A stretch of 64,000 nt of DNA from contig JAHBYF010000002.1 of NCBI GenBank assembly GCA_019636095.1, positions 609,866 through 673,865 on the forward strand, read 5' to 3'. The number at the start of each line of letters is the position of its first letter. The first letter of the stretch is position 1. The translations under genes were made by a program, and so were the position numbers. The notes under the pieces were generated by a model. It was not told the DNA's origin and ran no database searches. It was given only the letters and a program-made list of their open reading frames with translations. The DNA is from Hyphomonadaceae bacterium (GTDB lineage: Bacteria > Pseudomonadota > Alphaproteobacteria > Caulobacterales > Aquidulcibacteraceae). Shown here one piece after another: positions 1 to 9,643 of this stretch.

Positions 1-1141
1 TCTCGTGGCCTAGCGCAACGATTACGGCTCCGGTGAGCGTCGCCAAATCTATGAGAGCCGAAGGCTCGTACTTGTCCTGAGCATACCAGACCGCGTCCGC
101 CAGGATCAGGCGGCCCTCGGCGTCGGTGTTCAGCACTTCGATGGTTTGGCCCGACATGGTGTTGACGATGTCGCCTGGACGCTGCGCGTTTGCGCCTGGC
201 ATGTTCTCAACTAGGGCAACGACGCCAACGACGTTGGCTTTCGCTTTGCGTAGCGCGATCGCCTTCATTGTGCCGGCGACCGCAGCCGCGCCGCCCATGT
301 CGCCTTTCATTTCATCCATGCCGGCGCCGGGCTTCAGTGAGATGCCGCCAGTGTCGAAGGTGACGCCTTTGCCGACGAGCGCGATCGGCTTTGAGCCTTT
401 TGAGCCGCCGTTCCACTTGACTGCCACAAGCCGCGCAGGCCGCGATGAGCCTTGCGCCACCCCGAGTAGCGCGCCCATGCCGAGGCGCGCCATCGTCTCC
501 GGCTCAAGCACTTCGACTTCGCAGCCGATGGTCTCAAGATCGCGCAGGCGCTCGGCGAAGCTCTCCGGATAAAGAACGTTCGGCGGCTCGCTGACGAGAT
601 CGCGCGCGAAGAACACGCCCTCGACGACGGCTGCATCCTTATCGGCGCGCGCCTTGGCGGCTGCTGGCCCGTCCATCGCGATCTCGACGGCCGTCAGCGT
701 CGGTTTCTGATCGGGCTTCAGCTTTGTGCGGTAGGTATCGAACCGGTAGCCCGCCAGGCGGGCGCCCATCGCAGCGTGCGCACCAGCCTCCGCTTTCGAG
801 ACGCTAGGCAAAGCGTCGGGCTGCAGCACAAGCTTCTCTGCACCCGACGTCAGCACCCGCTTCACGGCGTGCCCAGCCCAGCGCTCCACCGTCATCCCGT
901 CGGCGGCGTCCGCCTTGCCGATGCCGATCACCAGGACGCGGGCGAAATCGACCCCATCCGGCGCCAAGATGTCAGTGACCTGGCCGGCCCCACCCCTGAA
1001 ATTCGCGGCTTTCATTGCCTTCGCGATACGGCCGCTGGCCGCAGCATCCAGCGCTTTACCGGCGGCGAGCAAGTCGCCTCCGTCCGTCGCCATTACCGCC
1101 ACAACGTCGCCGCCGCCGGCGGTCACAAAACGGATGTCCAT
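1..1141 (-). CDS. pepA: Leucyl (cytosol) aminopeptidase, M17 family, 3' end outside the window
   Basis: Translating the minus strand from the ATG at 1141 gives a protein starting MDIRFVTAGGGD that stays open to the window edge, so about 380 residues are visible and the C-terminus is missing. M17 signatures are present in order: GKGVTFDTGGISLKP (metal ligand and catalytic lysine region), MKGDMGGAAAV and NTDAEGRLILAD, which carry the two-metal site. The enzyme removes N-terminal residues from peptides in the cytoplasm as a hexamer. It is divergent from lptF across 154 bases, the usual alphaproteobacterial arrangement. Confidence 0.95.
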   Translation of the reverse strand, partial: MDIRFVTAGGGDVVAVMATDGGDLLAAGKALDAAASGRIAKAMKAANFRGGAGQVTDILAPDGVDFARVLVIGIGKADAADGMTVERWAGHAVKRVLTSGAEKLVLQPDALPSVSKAEAGAHAAMGARLAGYRFDTYRTKLKPDQKPTLTAVEIAMDGPAAAKARADKDAAVVEGVFFARDLVSEPPNVLYPESFAERLRDLETIGCEVEVLEPETMARLGMGALLGVAQGSSRPARLVAVKWNGGSKGSKPIALVGKGVTFDTGGISLKPGAGMDEMKGDMGGAAAVAGTMKAIALRKAKANVVGVVALVENMPGANAQRPGDIVNTMSGQTIEVLNTDAEGRLILADAVWYAQDKYEPSALIDLATLTGAVIVALGHE

Positions 1142-1295
1142 GAATTCCCCATGTCGTCAGTCGGGAAAGGGTAGACGGGCAACGCCCGCTTCAACCCTGG
1201 TAAGACGCTGTGGTAGCCATGCCCGAAGCAATTGAAAAGCTGAGTACGGCGGTTAGGGATGCAGCGGGACGCCGCGGCTTGAGCCAAGGGACACG

Positions 1296-2426
1296 ATGAA
1301 TACGATTTCGGCTTACGTGTTCAGGCAGGCGTTGGGACCGCTGCTGGCGATCCTGGGGGCGCTTGCTGCGATCGCCATCCTGACGCAGGGCCTCAATCAG
1401 CTCGACATCATCGTAACCAACCGGCGTGCTGGTTTTGCCTTCGCCTGGGTGACCGTTCTCGCGCTACCGCAACTGGTCTCGCTCATCCTGCCGATGGCGG
1501 TGTTCATTGCCGTCATATACGCGTTCAACCGCATGCACAGCGAAAGCGAGATCGCAGTGCTTTACGGCGCCGGAGTTTCTCGGCAACGCCTTGCGCGTCC
1601 GATCGTTCAGCTCGCCGTCATCGCCGCTGTCGTGCACCTCATCATCAACGTTGTCGTGCAGCCCTGGGCCCTAGAAGAACGGCGAAAGGTCTTCTACGAC
1701 CTACGCACCGACATCGCATCGAGCCTGATCGAGGAAGGCTCGTTCACCTATCCCGCCGATGGGCTCACCCTCTACGCGCGCTCACGCGGCGGCGGCGGCG
1801 AATTGCGTGACCTCTTGATAAACGACGGCCGCACCGAGCCGGGCATAACCTACACCGCACGCGCCGGCGCGATCGTCACGGTCGACGGCGCACCAGCGAT
1901 CGTGATGCGCGATGGACAGGTGCAGCGCCAGACCGCCGAGGGCTCGGTCGATGTGCTCGACTTCGACCGTTATGTGTTGAAGTTCGATGGCGTCTTTGAA
2001 GAGCCTGACCTCTTCTTCCTGAAGGCGTCCGACCGAACACTCTTCGATCTGGTCTTTCCCGACATGACCTCGCACTACGATCAACGCAACGTTGACAACT
2101 TCATCGCCGAAGCGAACGGGCGCCTTGCCGCGCCACTTCTCAACATTGCGCTCGCGCTCGTCGCATTGACGGGCGTCTTGGTCGGTGAATTCAGCCGCCG
2201 CGGCTATGGCCGGCGGATCATGTGGGCCGCCATCGCGGCTCTCGTTATCCGCCTTGCAGCCCTGACAATACAGGCCGCAGCCACCGAGAAACCTCAACTC
2301 AATGCGCTGCAGTACGCACTTCCGATCCTGGTGATCGTCGTAGCCAGCATGATGCTCGGCGGAAAGTCTGCGCGGAAGAAGCGTCGCGAGTTGGGTCCCT
2401 CCGTGCTGGCGAGGGCCACGGCATGA
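1296..2426 (+). CDS. lptF: LPS export ABC transporter permease LptF
   Basis: 376 residues, the usual LptF length. About three membrane segments lie in the first 120 residues, then a periplasmic jelly-roll domain (about 125-275), then three more segments near the C-terminus: the YjgP/YjgQ layout. LptF pairs with LptG in the inner membrane and, driven by LptB, lifts lipopolysaccharide onto the LptA/LptC bridge. The stop codon overlaps the lptG start (ATGA), so the pair is probably translationally coupled. Which of the two is LptF is judged from gene order. Confidence 0.93.
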   Translation: MNTISAYVFRQALGPLLAILGALAAIAILTQGLNQLDIIVTNRRAGFAFAWVTVLALPQLVSLILPMAVFIAVIYAFNRMHSESEIAVLYGAGVSRQRLARPIVQLAVIAAVVHLIINVVVQPWALEERRKVFYDLRTDIASSLIEEGSFTYPADGLTLYARSRGGGGELRDLLINDGRTEPGITYTARAGAIVTVDGAPAIVMRDGQVQRQTAEGSVDVLDFDRYVLKFDGVFEEPDLFFLKASDRTLFDLVFPDMTSHYDQRNVDNFIAEANGRLAAPLLNIALALVALTGVLVGEFSRRGYGRRIMWAAIAALVIRLAALTIQAAATEKPQLNALQYALPILVIVVASMMLGGKSARKKRRELGPSVLARATA

Positions 2427-3523
2427 GCTTTCTGTTGTCACGCCTCGGCCGCTATGTGGTTGGCCGCGTTGTCACCGGCGTCATGATCGCACTGATTGGG
2501 GTGCTCGCTTGCATTCTCTTGATCGACCTCGTGGAGCAGATGCGGACCGTCGGCGCACGTACCGACCTCTCGCTCCTTGAAGCGCTGCGCCTCACGTTAT
2601 TGAAGACGCCGATGCTTGTGGAGCAGACACTTCCCTTCATCGTGCTCGCTGGAACGATGGGGGCGATCATCGGGCTCAACCGCTCAAGCGAACTTGTGGC
2701 GATGCGCGCAGCGGGGGTCTCGGCCTGGCGCTTTCTTACGCCGTCGGCGTTCGTTGGCATCGTCCTCGGCATCGTCGCCGTGACCGCACTGAACCCGTTG
2801 GGCGCCTATCTCTATCAGCAGTTCGAATCTGAGAAGGACGACGCGCTCTCGGAGCGTCTATCCGCCAACGGACAGAACGGCGTGTGGATCAGACAAGGCG
2901 ATGAAAACGGCCAGGTCGTGATCCATGCCGACGGCGTCGATTCCAGCGGCGCCAGGCTGCAAGGCGCCACCTTCATGTTCTTTGAGGTGCAGCAGGACGC
3001 CCTGCGCTTCACACGACGCATCCACGCCGCCAATGCTGAACTCAAACCAGGCTTCTGGCAGCTCACCGACCTCATCGAGGCCACCCCGGGCGGCCGCCCA
3101 GTCCGCCAGGCCCACCTAGCAATCCCCACGACCCTGGACGCCACCGAGCTCATCAACCGCTTCGTAAACCCGGCGACGCTTTCCTTTTGGGCGCTCCCGG
3201 GGTTCATCCGCGAGGCCCGCGAAGCGGGCTTCGCGCCCACACGCTACGAACTGAAATTGCAGGCGCTGCTGGCATACCCACTAATGCTTGCAACCATGGC
3301 GGGATTGGGCGCAGCGTTCTCCCTCCAGTTGCAGAGATTGGGGAATCTGGCGCGCTGGGGCGCCGCCGGTGTCGGTATCGGACTATTCCTGTTTTTCTAC
3401 AGCCAGCTCGCCGGCGCCTTTGCGATGACCCAATCGGTGCCGGCGGCGGTCGCGGCTTGGAGCGCGCCGATGGCCGGAATGTTTATCGCCCTGGCCATGA
3501 TTGCCTTTGTTGAAGACGGCTGA
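2423..3523 (+). CDS. lptG: LPS export ABC transporter permease LptG
   Basis: 366 residues from the ATG at 2423, which overlaps the lptF stop by four bases. A reading frame open from 2222 exists, but its extra N-terminus only shadows lptF. Same six-helix plus jelly-roll layout as lptF: membrane segments near 13-36, 58-80 and 97-118, a soluble middle, and three C-terminal segments. Partner of LptF in the LptB2FG exporter. Followed after 104 bases by lptD, so the LPS export path is grouped here. Confidence 0.93.
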   Translation: MSFLLSRLGRYVVGRVVTGVMIALIGVLACILLIDLVEQMRTVGARTDLSLLEALRLTLLKTPMLVEQTLPFIVLAGTMGAIIGLNRSSELVAMRAAGVSAWRFLTPSAFVGIVLGIVAVTALNPLGAYLYQQFESEKDDALSERLSANGQNGVWIRQGDENGQVVIHADGVDSSGARLQGATFMFFEVQQDALRFTRRIHAANAELKPGFWQLTDLIEATPGGRPVRQAHLAIPTTLDATELINRFVNPATLSFWALPGFIREAREAGFAPTRYELKLQALLAYPLMLATMAGLGAAFSLQLQRLGNLARWGAAGVGIGLFLFFYSQLAGAFAMTQSVPAAVAAWSAPMAGMFIALAMIAFVEDG

Positions 3524-3627
3524 GGCGCAACAACCGCCGCGAAACGATTCCCCGCACGGCTTCGGGTGCTGGACGCCCTAAGCGCCAGCCGTTTAGGTAA
3601 AGCGTGGGGAGTCGCGAAGGGATGCGA

Positions 3628-5871
3628 ATGAGCCGTGCGGGGGATATGGCCGGCAGGCCAGCTGAACGGACGCCGTTCGGCTGGGCGGCTCTGGCCGCCG
3701 CCCTGGCCATGACGGCAAGCACCAGCGCCATCGCACAGGCCCAAGTGACAGCGCCGCCGCCGGCCGAGCAAAGCGAAAATGTGCTGCTCGAGGCCGATGA
3801 AATCATCAATGACGATGCGGCTCAGACCATCACCGCGCAAGGCGACGTTCAGGTCCGTTACCAAGGCCGCACGATGCGGGCGGACCGCTTGATCTACAAT
3901 CTCACGACCGGTGCGATTCATGCGGTCGGCGACGTTCAGATTGCGCTCGAAGATGGCTCGGTTACCTACGCCGAAGAAATCGACGCCGACGAAGCGATGA
4001 ATGTCGGCGCAGCGCGCGAGCTGCGTGCGCGCATTGGCGACGGCGGCACACTCGCCGCACGCGCCGCCGTGCGTCACGGCGAAGGCGAGAGTGAACTTCG
4101 CAACGTCATCTACACCAGCTGTCCGATCTGCACGACCAGCGACCGTCCGCCGACATGGAGTTTACGGGCGCGCCGGGCGGTCCAAAATCGCGACACACGC
4201 ACGATCTCCTACCAAGGCGCGGTGCTTGAAGTCGTCGGCGTCCCGCTGCTCTATTTTCCCTTCATCGCCCACCCCGATCCAAGCGTTGAGCGCTCTTCGG
4301 GTCTGCTGCCGCCGAACATCGGCCGCAACCGCCGCCTCGGCACCTTCTACGACCAACCGTATTATTGGGCGATCTCGCCCTCGCAAGATTTGACAGCGTC
4401 GCTGCGTCTGCACGGCAACGTCAATCCGCTGCTCGGCTTGGAATATCGTAAGCGCTTCTGGTCCGGCAGAGTTCGCTTCGACACCACGATGACGCAGGAG
4501 CAGGAGTTCGATTCAGACGGCGATCGTCTGGGCGAAGACCTCTTCCGATACAGCGTGTTCGGCCAAGGCGCGTTTCGGATCAATAATTACTGGAATTGGG
4601 GCTTCGGCGTCGAAAACATCTACGACGACGAATACCTGCGCCGCTACGATCTCGATGGCGCGGGCGAGCGCCGCGGGCCCTATATCGGCACCAACACGCG
4701 CCTCATTTCGCAAATTTATGCGATCGGCCAGGGCCTCGACTCATACAGCTCAATTGCTGCAGTGAACTTCCAAGGACTGCGCGAAACTGACACCTCGGAC
4801 GTGCTGCCGCTCATTTTGCCGTTCGCCGAAACCGAACGTGTGCTGAACGATTCCGTGCTCGGCGGCCAAGTCCGCTTGCAGGCTAATCTCGCTGCCCTCG
4901 CGCGCAATGACGACGGCGTCGGCCCGTTTGTCGGCAACGATGCGCGTCTGTCGCTTTCCGCCACCTGGCGGCGCGACATGATCTTTGGCCCGGGCATGGT
5001 CTTTAGCCCGTTCGCCGAAGCCCGCGGCGACGCTTTCTATGTGGAAACCTCCACCAACAACTACGACACGGTCACGCGCGGACTTGGCCTCGCCGGTGCA
5101 GAGGTCAGTTGGCCGTTCATGCGTCCGGGCGAGCGCTTTGACGTCATCATCGAACCAGTGGTGATGGCTGCTTGGGCGTCGGAGAACGCGGAAGATCCGC
5201 GCATCGTCAACGAAGACAGCGTGGCGTTCGAACTCGACGACTCCAACCTCTTCCGTCCGAACGCAGCGCCCAACTACGACCTCTGGGAGCCTGGCGGGCG
5301 CGTCAGCGCTGGCGTCCGCGCCACGGCGCGAGCCCGCACGGGCGAAAGCGCAAGCGTGATGGTCGGCCGGCGCTGGCGCGAGACAGACGCGGTCGGCTTC
5401 GACGACGCCAGCAATCTGGATGGCGAGACCGCAGACTGGGTTGCCGCTGGCCAGATCGACCTGGGGAGCGGCTTTGGCGCCGAAGCCCGCATGCGTCTCG
5501 ACGACCAGAGCTTCGAGGTCCGTCGCGTCGACCTCGGCGTCCGCGGCCAAGTTGGGCGGTTCAGCGCCACGGCCCGTTACCTCAATATGGATCAGTCTCT
5601 GGTGAGCGACCCGAGCGACCCCACCGAAGAAATCACCGCCAATATCGGGCTCGACCTGGCCCGTGGCTGGCGCATGCAGTTTGGCCTGACGCGCGACCTA
5701 GATTCAGACATAAACCTGCGTCAGGACATCCGCGCGATTTATGAGGACGACTGCACCTTCCTTGAAATCGCCTACACCCGCTCGGAAACCCAGCGGGGCA
5801 CCATCGGCCCGGACGAAGGTCTGCAGATCCGGATCGGGCTGCGTTCGCTCGGGGTGCTGGGCGGGAGCTGA
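3628..5871 (+). CDS. lptD: LPS assembly outer-membrane protein LptD
   Basis: 747 residues from the ATG at 3628, chosen because GAAGGG lies six bases upstream; GTG 3604 and ATG 3622 are in frame but less well placed. A signal-peptide-like hydrophobic stretch ending near Ala-Gln-Ala is followed by an OstA/LptA-like domain (LLEADEIINDD, GDVQVRYQGRTMRADRL), then the conserved PLLYFPFIAHPDP region and a long C-terminal beta-barrel with alternating hydrophobic strands. A Cys pair sits in SCPICTT. It inserts LPS into the outer leaflet with LptE. It precedes surA, the chaperone that helps fold it. Confidence 0.94.
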   Translation: MSRAGDMAGRPAERTPFGWAALAAALAMTASTSAIAQAQVTAPPPAEQSENVLLEADEIINDDAAQTITAQGDVQVRYQGRTMRADRLIYNLTTGAIHAVGDVQIALEDGSVTYAEEIDADEAMNVGAARELRARIGDGGTLAARAAVRHGEGESELRNVIYTSCPICTTSDRPPTWSLRARRAVQNRDTRTISYQGAVLEVVGVPLLYFPFIAHPDPSVERSSGLLPPNIGRNRRLGTFYDQPYYWAISPSQDLTASLRLHGNVNPLLGLEYRKRFWSGRVRFDTTMTQEQEFDSDGDRLGEDLFRYSVFGQGAFRINNYWNWGFGVENIYDDEYLRRYDLDGAGERRGPYIGTNTRLISQIYAIGQGLDSYSSIAAVNFQGLRETDTSDVLPLILPFAETERVLNDSVLGGQVRLQANLAALARNDDGVGPFVGNDARLSLSATWRRDMIFGPGMVFSPFAEARGDAFYVETSTNNYDTVTRGLGLAGAEVSWPFMRPGERFDVIIEPVVMAAWASENAEDPRIVNEDSVAFELDDSNLFRPNAAPNYDLWEPGGRVSAGVRATARARTGESASVMVGRRWRETDAVGFDDASNLDGETADWVAAGQIDLGSGFGAEARMRLDDQSFEVRRVDLGVRGQVGRFSATARYLNMDQSLVSDPSDPTEEITANIGLDLARGWRMQFGLTRDLDSDINLRQDIRAIYEDDCTFLEIAYTRSETQRGTIGPDEGLQIRIGLRSLGVLGGS

Positions 5872-5889
5872 GGCAGAGCAGGACCGATC

Positions 5890-7125
5890 ATGAACTTGAA
5901 GTACGTTACAGCCGCAGCAGCGCTTGCAGTGGCGTCGCTTGGCCTTGCTGCGCCAGTGAGCGCGCAAAATGCCGAGGGCGTCGCAGCCGTCGTCAACGAT
6001 AAGGTGATCTCCACCTTCGACGTGCGCCAGCGCGCCACGATGCTGCTGTTGTTCGCAAACCTGCAACCCAGTCCCGAATTGCTTGAGCGCGCGCGCGCGC
6101 AGGCGCTGCGCGATCTTGTCGATGAGCAACTGCAACTCGCCGAAGCTGCAAAGTTCGACATCAACGTCACCGGTGACTCCATTGACCGGCGCATGAGCGA
6201 GACGGCGCGGAGCGGCAACGCGACGCTGGACGAACTCACCAATGAGCTGGCGCGAAACGGCATCTCCGTTACGACGCTACGCAATCAGATCCGCGCCGAA
6301 ATCGCCTGGCAGCGTTTGATCGCGGGCATGTACGGCTCGCGCGTCCGTATCTCCGAGCGCGACATAACCGAGACGCAACAGCGGATCGCCACGAACGCGC
6401 GTCAGCCGCAATACGAGCTCTCTGAGATTTTTCTGCCGGCCGAGACGCCGGAAGAGTTCAACCAAATGGAACAAGGCGCGATGCGCCTGCTCGAACAGAT
6501 GCAGCAACGCGCGCCTTTCCCGCTCGTCGCACGCCAATTCTCGCAATCGCCGTCAGCCGCAGCCGGCGGCGATCTAGGTTGGATCAGCGCCAGCGAACTC
6601 GCGCCGGAGCTACAACCAATCGCAGAACGGCTGCAGCCCGGCCAAGTCTCACTGCCTGTGCGCACGCAAAATGGCGTCTACATCATCGCCATGCGCAACC
6701 GCCGCGCCGGCATCCCGGACGGCGCCGCTTCTATCGTTTCGCTACGCCAGATCACTGCGCCCGCCGCGCGTTCGAGTTCGCTCGACCGCATTCGCCGTCG
6801 CGCCGCCGGATGTTCCGATCTGGATGATGACTTGCGCGGCATTCAGGGCGCCTCAGTTCTGGATCTCGGGCAGACAACCGAGTCGGACCTCTCGACGGAC
6901 ATCCGTACTCGCCTCGAAGGCGTTCCGGTCGGCGGCGCATCTGCGGTGGTGACCAATGGCGACCAGGTCAACATCATCATGCTCTGCTCGCGCGAGACAG
7001 GCGGTACGGCGATCCCGGACCGCGCGCAGATCGAAGATCGTCTGCGCGAAGCCGAACTCTCAATGCTGGCCGAACGCTATCTGCGCAACCTCAGGCGCGA
7101 GGCCACCATCATCACGCGCCAGTAG
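5890..7125 (+). CDS. surA: Periplasmic chaperone / peptidyl-prolyl isomerase SurA
   Basis: 411 residues with a clear signal peptide (cleavage likely after Ala25 in PVSA-QNAEG). The N-terminal SurA chaperone domain begins at VAAVVNDKVISTFDV and is followed by a parvulin-type PPIase domain (about 175-280) with the typical AGGDLGWISASEL stretch, then a degenerate second domain. SurA escorts unfolded outer-membrane proteins, including LptD, through the periplasm. It lies 18 bases after lptD and 6 bases before pdxA in the same operon. Confidence 0.92.
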   Translation: MNLKYVTAAAALAVASLGLAAPVSAQNAEGVAAVVNDKVISTFDVRQRATMLLLFANLQPSPELLERARAQALRDLVDEQLQLAEAAKFDINVTGDSIDRRMSETARSGNATLDELTNELARNGISVTTLRNQIRAEIAWQRLIAGMYGSRVRISERDITETQQRIATNARQPQYELSEIFLPAETPEEFNQMEQGAMRLLEQMQQRAPFPLVARQFSQSPSAAAGGDLGWISASELAPELQPIAERLQPGQVSLPVRTQNGVYIIAMRNRRAGIPDGAASIVSLRQITAPAARSSSLDRIRRRAAGCSDLDDDLRGIQGASVLDLGQTTESDLSTDIRTRLEGVPVGGASAVVTNGDQVNIIMLCSRETGGTAIPDRAQIEDRLREAELSMLAERYLRNLRREATIITRQ

Positions 7126-7131
7126 AATGGC

Positions 7132-8139
7132 ATGAAGCCGCTCGTCATCTCGATGGGCGATCCCGCCGGGATTGGTCTCGAACTCGCGGCGCGCGTATGG
7201 GCAAAGCGCGAAGCAGCGCCGCCGTTCTTCATCGCGGGCGATCCTGACGCGTTGGAACGCGCGAGTGTGCGGCTGGGTTTGCCGAAGCCGCGCCTTAACG
7301 TCGTAGACGATGCTTCAAAGCTGAGTGGCGCCGCCGAAACACTCGACGTTCTTCACGCACCCCTCGCCATGCAGGAAACGCCCGGAGAGCCCGATCCAGT
7401 GAATGCAAGCGCCACCATTGGCGCCATTGAGAAAGGCGTCGCAGCTGTTCAGGCGGGCGCCGCGAGCGGGCTGGTCACGCTGCCAATCGCCAAATCCGTT
7501 CTGCACACTGCCGATTTCGGTTTTCCGGGCCACACAGAGTTCATCGCCCATCTCACCAAGGACGATGCTTGGCCGCACACACGCGGACCGGTGATGATGC
7601 TCGCCGGGCCGACGCTCAAAGTCGCGCTCGCCACCATTCACACGCCGCTCGCAAACGTGCCGTCGGAACTGACCCACCAGCGGATCATCGACACTGGACG
7701 CGTGCTCAGCGAAGCGCTCACGCGTGATTTCGGCATCGCCGCGCCCCGCATCGCCGTTTGCGGACTCAATCCGCACGCCGGAGAAGATGGGCACATCGGC
7801 CGCGAAGAGATCGACGTTATCAATCCCGCCGCCGCCGCGCTGCGCGCCGAGGGCTTTGACGTCCGCAACGCCAAATCCGCCGACACGCTCTTTCATGAAG
7901 AAGCGCGCTCCACCTACGACGCAGTCATCGCGCTCTACCATGACCAAGGCCTGATCCCGATCAAGACGCTGCATTTCTGGGACGCGGTGAACGCCACCCT
8001 GGGCCTGCCGATCGTGCGCACATCGCCCGATCACGGCGCCGGTTTCGACATCGCCGGCGAAGGCAAGGCGCGCGACGATAGCTTCCGCGCCGCGCTTGCA
8101 CTGGCGTGGTCGATGGCTGAGCACCGCGCTCGCACATGA
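7132..8139 (+). CDS. pdxA: 4-hydroxythreonine-4-phosphate dehydrogenase PdxA
   Basis: 335 residues, the usual PdxA length. It opens with the family start SMGDPAGIGLE; the metal-binding histidines lie in GFPGHTEF, in the LNPHAGEDG region and in the ALYHDQGLIPIK stretch, and TSPDHGAGFDIAG is near the C-terminus. It oxidises 4-phosphohydroxy-L-threonine in pyridoxal phosphate synthesis. The stop overlaps the rsmA start (ATGA). The surA-pdxA-rsmA order is conserved in many proteobacteria. Confidence 0.96.
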   Translation: MKPLVISMGDPAGIGLELAARVWAKREAAPPFFIAGDPDALERASVRLGLPKPRLNVVDDASKLSGAAETLDVLHAPLAMQETPGEPDPVNASATIGAIEKGVAAVQAGAASGLVTLPIAKSVLHTADFGFPGHTEFIAHLTKDDAWPHTRGPVMMLAGPTLKVALATIHTPLANVPSELTHQRIIDTGRVLSEALTRDFGIAAPRIAVCGLNPHAGEDGHIGREEIDVINPAAAALRAEGFDVRNAKSADTLFHEEARSTYDAVIALYHDQGLIPIKTLHFWDAVNATLGLPIVRTSPDHGAGFDIAGEGKARDDSFRAALALAWSMAEHRART

Positions 8140-8966
8140 ACGCAGACGAATTGCCGGCATTGCGTGACGAACTGGAGGCGCATGGCCTCTGGGCCAACAA
8201 GGGTCTTGGCCAACACTTCCTTCTTGATCTCAACATAACGCGCCGCATCGCAAGCACAGCCGGAGACCTCGCGGAGCGCCCGGTCATCGAAGTCGGCCCC
8301 GGTCCCGGCGGTTTGACCCGCGCCCTGCTCGAAGCCGGTGCGCACGTCACGGCGATCGAGAAGGACGCGCGCTTCTTGCCACTGCTCGAACCTTTGATTG
8401 CGTGGAGCGAAGGACGGCTAAGCATCGTTCAAGGCGACGCGCTCGAAGTGAACGAGTGCGACCTCGTCGATGACACACGCGCCGACGTCATTTCCAACCT
8501 GCCCTACAATGTCGGCACGCCACTGCTCGTGAAGTGGCTAAAGGCAGGCTCGTGGCGTGGGAACATGACGCTCATGTTCCAGAAGGAAGTTGCGCAACGC
8601 ATCGTCGCCAAACCGCGCAGTGACGCCTACGGACGGCTCGCGGTACTGGCGCAAGCGCGCTGCAACGCCCGCCTTGAATTTACCGTGCCTGCGCGCGCGT
8701 TTACGCCGCCGCCGAAGATCGCGTCCGCCATCGTGCGTCTTACCGATTTGGACGATCCCTATCCGCATCTTGACGCTTTGGAGCGCGTCACCGCCGCCGC
8801 CTTCGGCCAACGCCGCAAAATGCTGCGCTCGGCGCTGCGCGCACTTACGCCCGAACCCGAACCACTCCTCCTCGAAGCAGACATCAACCCCACCGCCCGC
8901 GCCGAAGAGATCGATCAAATGGGCTTCCGCCGCCTCACCGAAGCTTGGCGCGCCGCGAGCCCTTAG
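8136..8966 (+). CDS. rsmA: 16S rRNA dimethyladenosine transferase RsmA (KsgA)
   Basis: 276 residues. Motifs in order: NKGLGQHFLLD at the N-terminus, the SAM-binding EVGPGPGGLTRALLE, and the catalytic NLPYNVGTPLLVKWL. It dimethylates two adjacent adenines in the 3' terminal helix of 16S rRNA late in 30S assembly. It overlaps pdxA by four bases. Its stop overlaps by four bases the stop of the convergent lipoprotein gene, so there is no intergenic terminator. Confidence 0.96.
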   Translation: MNADELPALRDELEAHGLWANKGLGQHFLLDLNITRRIASTAGDLAERPVIEVGPGPGGLTRALLEAGAHVTAIEKDARFLPLLEPLIAWSEGRLSIVQGDALEVNECDLVDDTRADVISNLPYNVGTPLLVKWLKAGSWRGNMTLMFQKEVAQRIVAKPRSDAYGRLAVLAQARCNARLEFTVPARAFTPPPKIASAIVRLTDLDDPYPHLDALERVTAAAFGQRRKMLRSALRALTPEPEPLLLEADINPTARAEEIDQMGFRRLTEAWRAASP

Positions 8967-9568
8967 CGCTCCGTCACACAGGGAAACGTCGCAGCGTGGT
9001 GATCATAGCCCCAGCCGCGATAACTACGCGCATCAATATGAAACCGCCGCCCTGAGTAGATGCCCATCCCGATCCCGTCGCGCCGCCCGTCCGTCTCATG
9101 AATCGGGCAGAGCCGTGCGATCAAATCCGCGCGGCTCATGCCCTCATCCACGGGCGTCAAGTCCAGCGCGTAGTAAGAACGATGTGCGCTCCGTGCCGCG
9201 CCGCGAATACAGGTGTTGAACGCCTCATCGCGATAGCCGGATACGACACGCACGTCCCCAATCGCCGGTTTCACGTAATCCCGGATGTATCTCAGCGCCG
9301 GCACAAGATTGCGCCACTCATTCTCCGGCGGCGCTACAAACGGTTCGGTCGCGCATTGCGGCCTGATCTGATCGACTAGCCAAAGCTCATGCGTTGGAAC
9401 GACACCGGCGACGCCTTCCTCCGTGAGCATCGCCTCAAACCGCGCGAACGCCTCGACGCGCCCGGGCTCCGCCGCCAGCCAATCCTGAAACACATCCGCA
9501 TCCGCCGGGCGCGGGTTCGCGCACGCAACCAACACCACGCCGATCAAAGCCGCCAAAAATCGCCGCAT
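8963..9568 (-). CDS. Putative M15-type peptidase-like lipoprotein
   Basis: 201 residues from the ATG at 9568; the frame is open to 9616 but the lipoprotein signal starts at MRRFLAAL. The lipobox LVAC puts the lipidated cysteine at residue 16. The C-terminal half carries SAHRSYYALDLTPVD and RRFHIDARSYRGWG, the His/Asp/His pattern of M15 D-Ala-D-Ala carboxypeptidase folds, preceded by VRVVSGYRDEAFN. It is probably a membrane-anchored peptidoglycan hydrolase, but the substrate is not known. Convergent with rsmA. Confidence 0.7.
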   Translation of the reverse strand: MRRFLAALIGVVLVACANPRPADADVFQDWLAAEPGRVEAFARFEAMLTEEGVAGVVPTHELWLVDQIRPQCATEPFVAPPENEWRNLVPALRYIRDYVKPAIGDVRVVSGYRDEAFNTCIRGAARSAHRSYYALDLTPVDEGMSRADLIARLCPIHETDGRRDGIGMGIYSGRRFHIDARSYRGWGYDHHAATFPCVTER

Positions 9569-9643
9569 CGATAAGTGCAACCACGCTTCCACGGCAGCAT
9601 CGTGGCGGGCGCTCAATCGTCTACGATTGGTTCGAAGTCATAA

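Noticed and set aside
8963..8966. Overlap of the rsmA and lipoprotein stop codons as a special signal
   Set aside because: Four-base convergent overlaps occur repeatedly in this window (also mlaF, der, thiolase and RsmB-like ends) and reflect compact packing.
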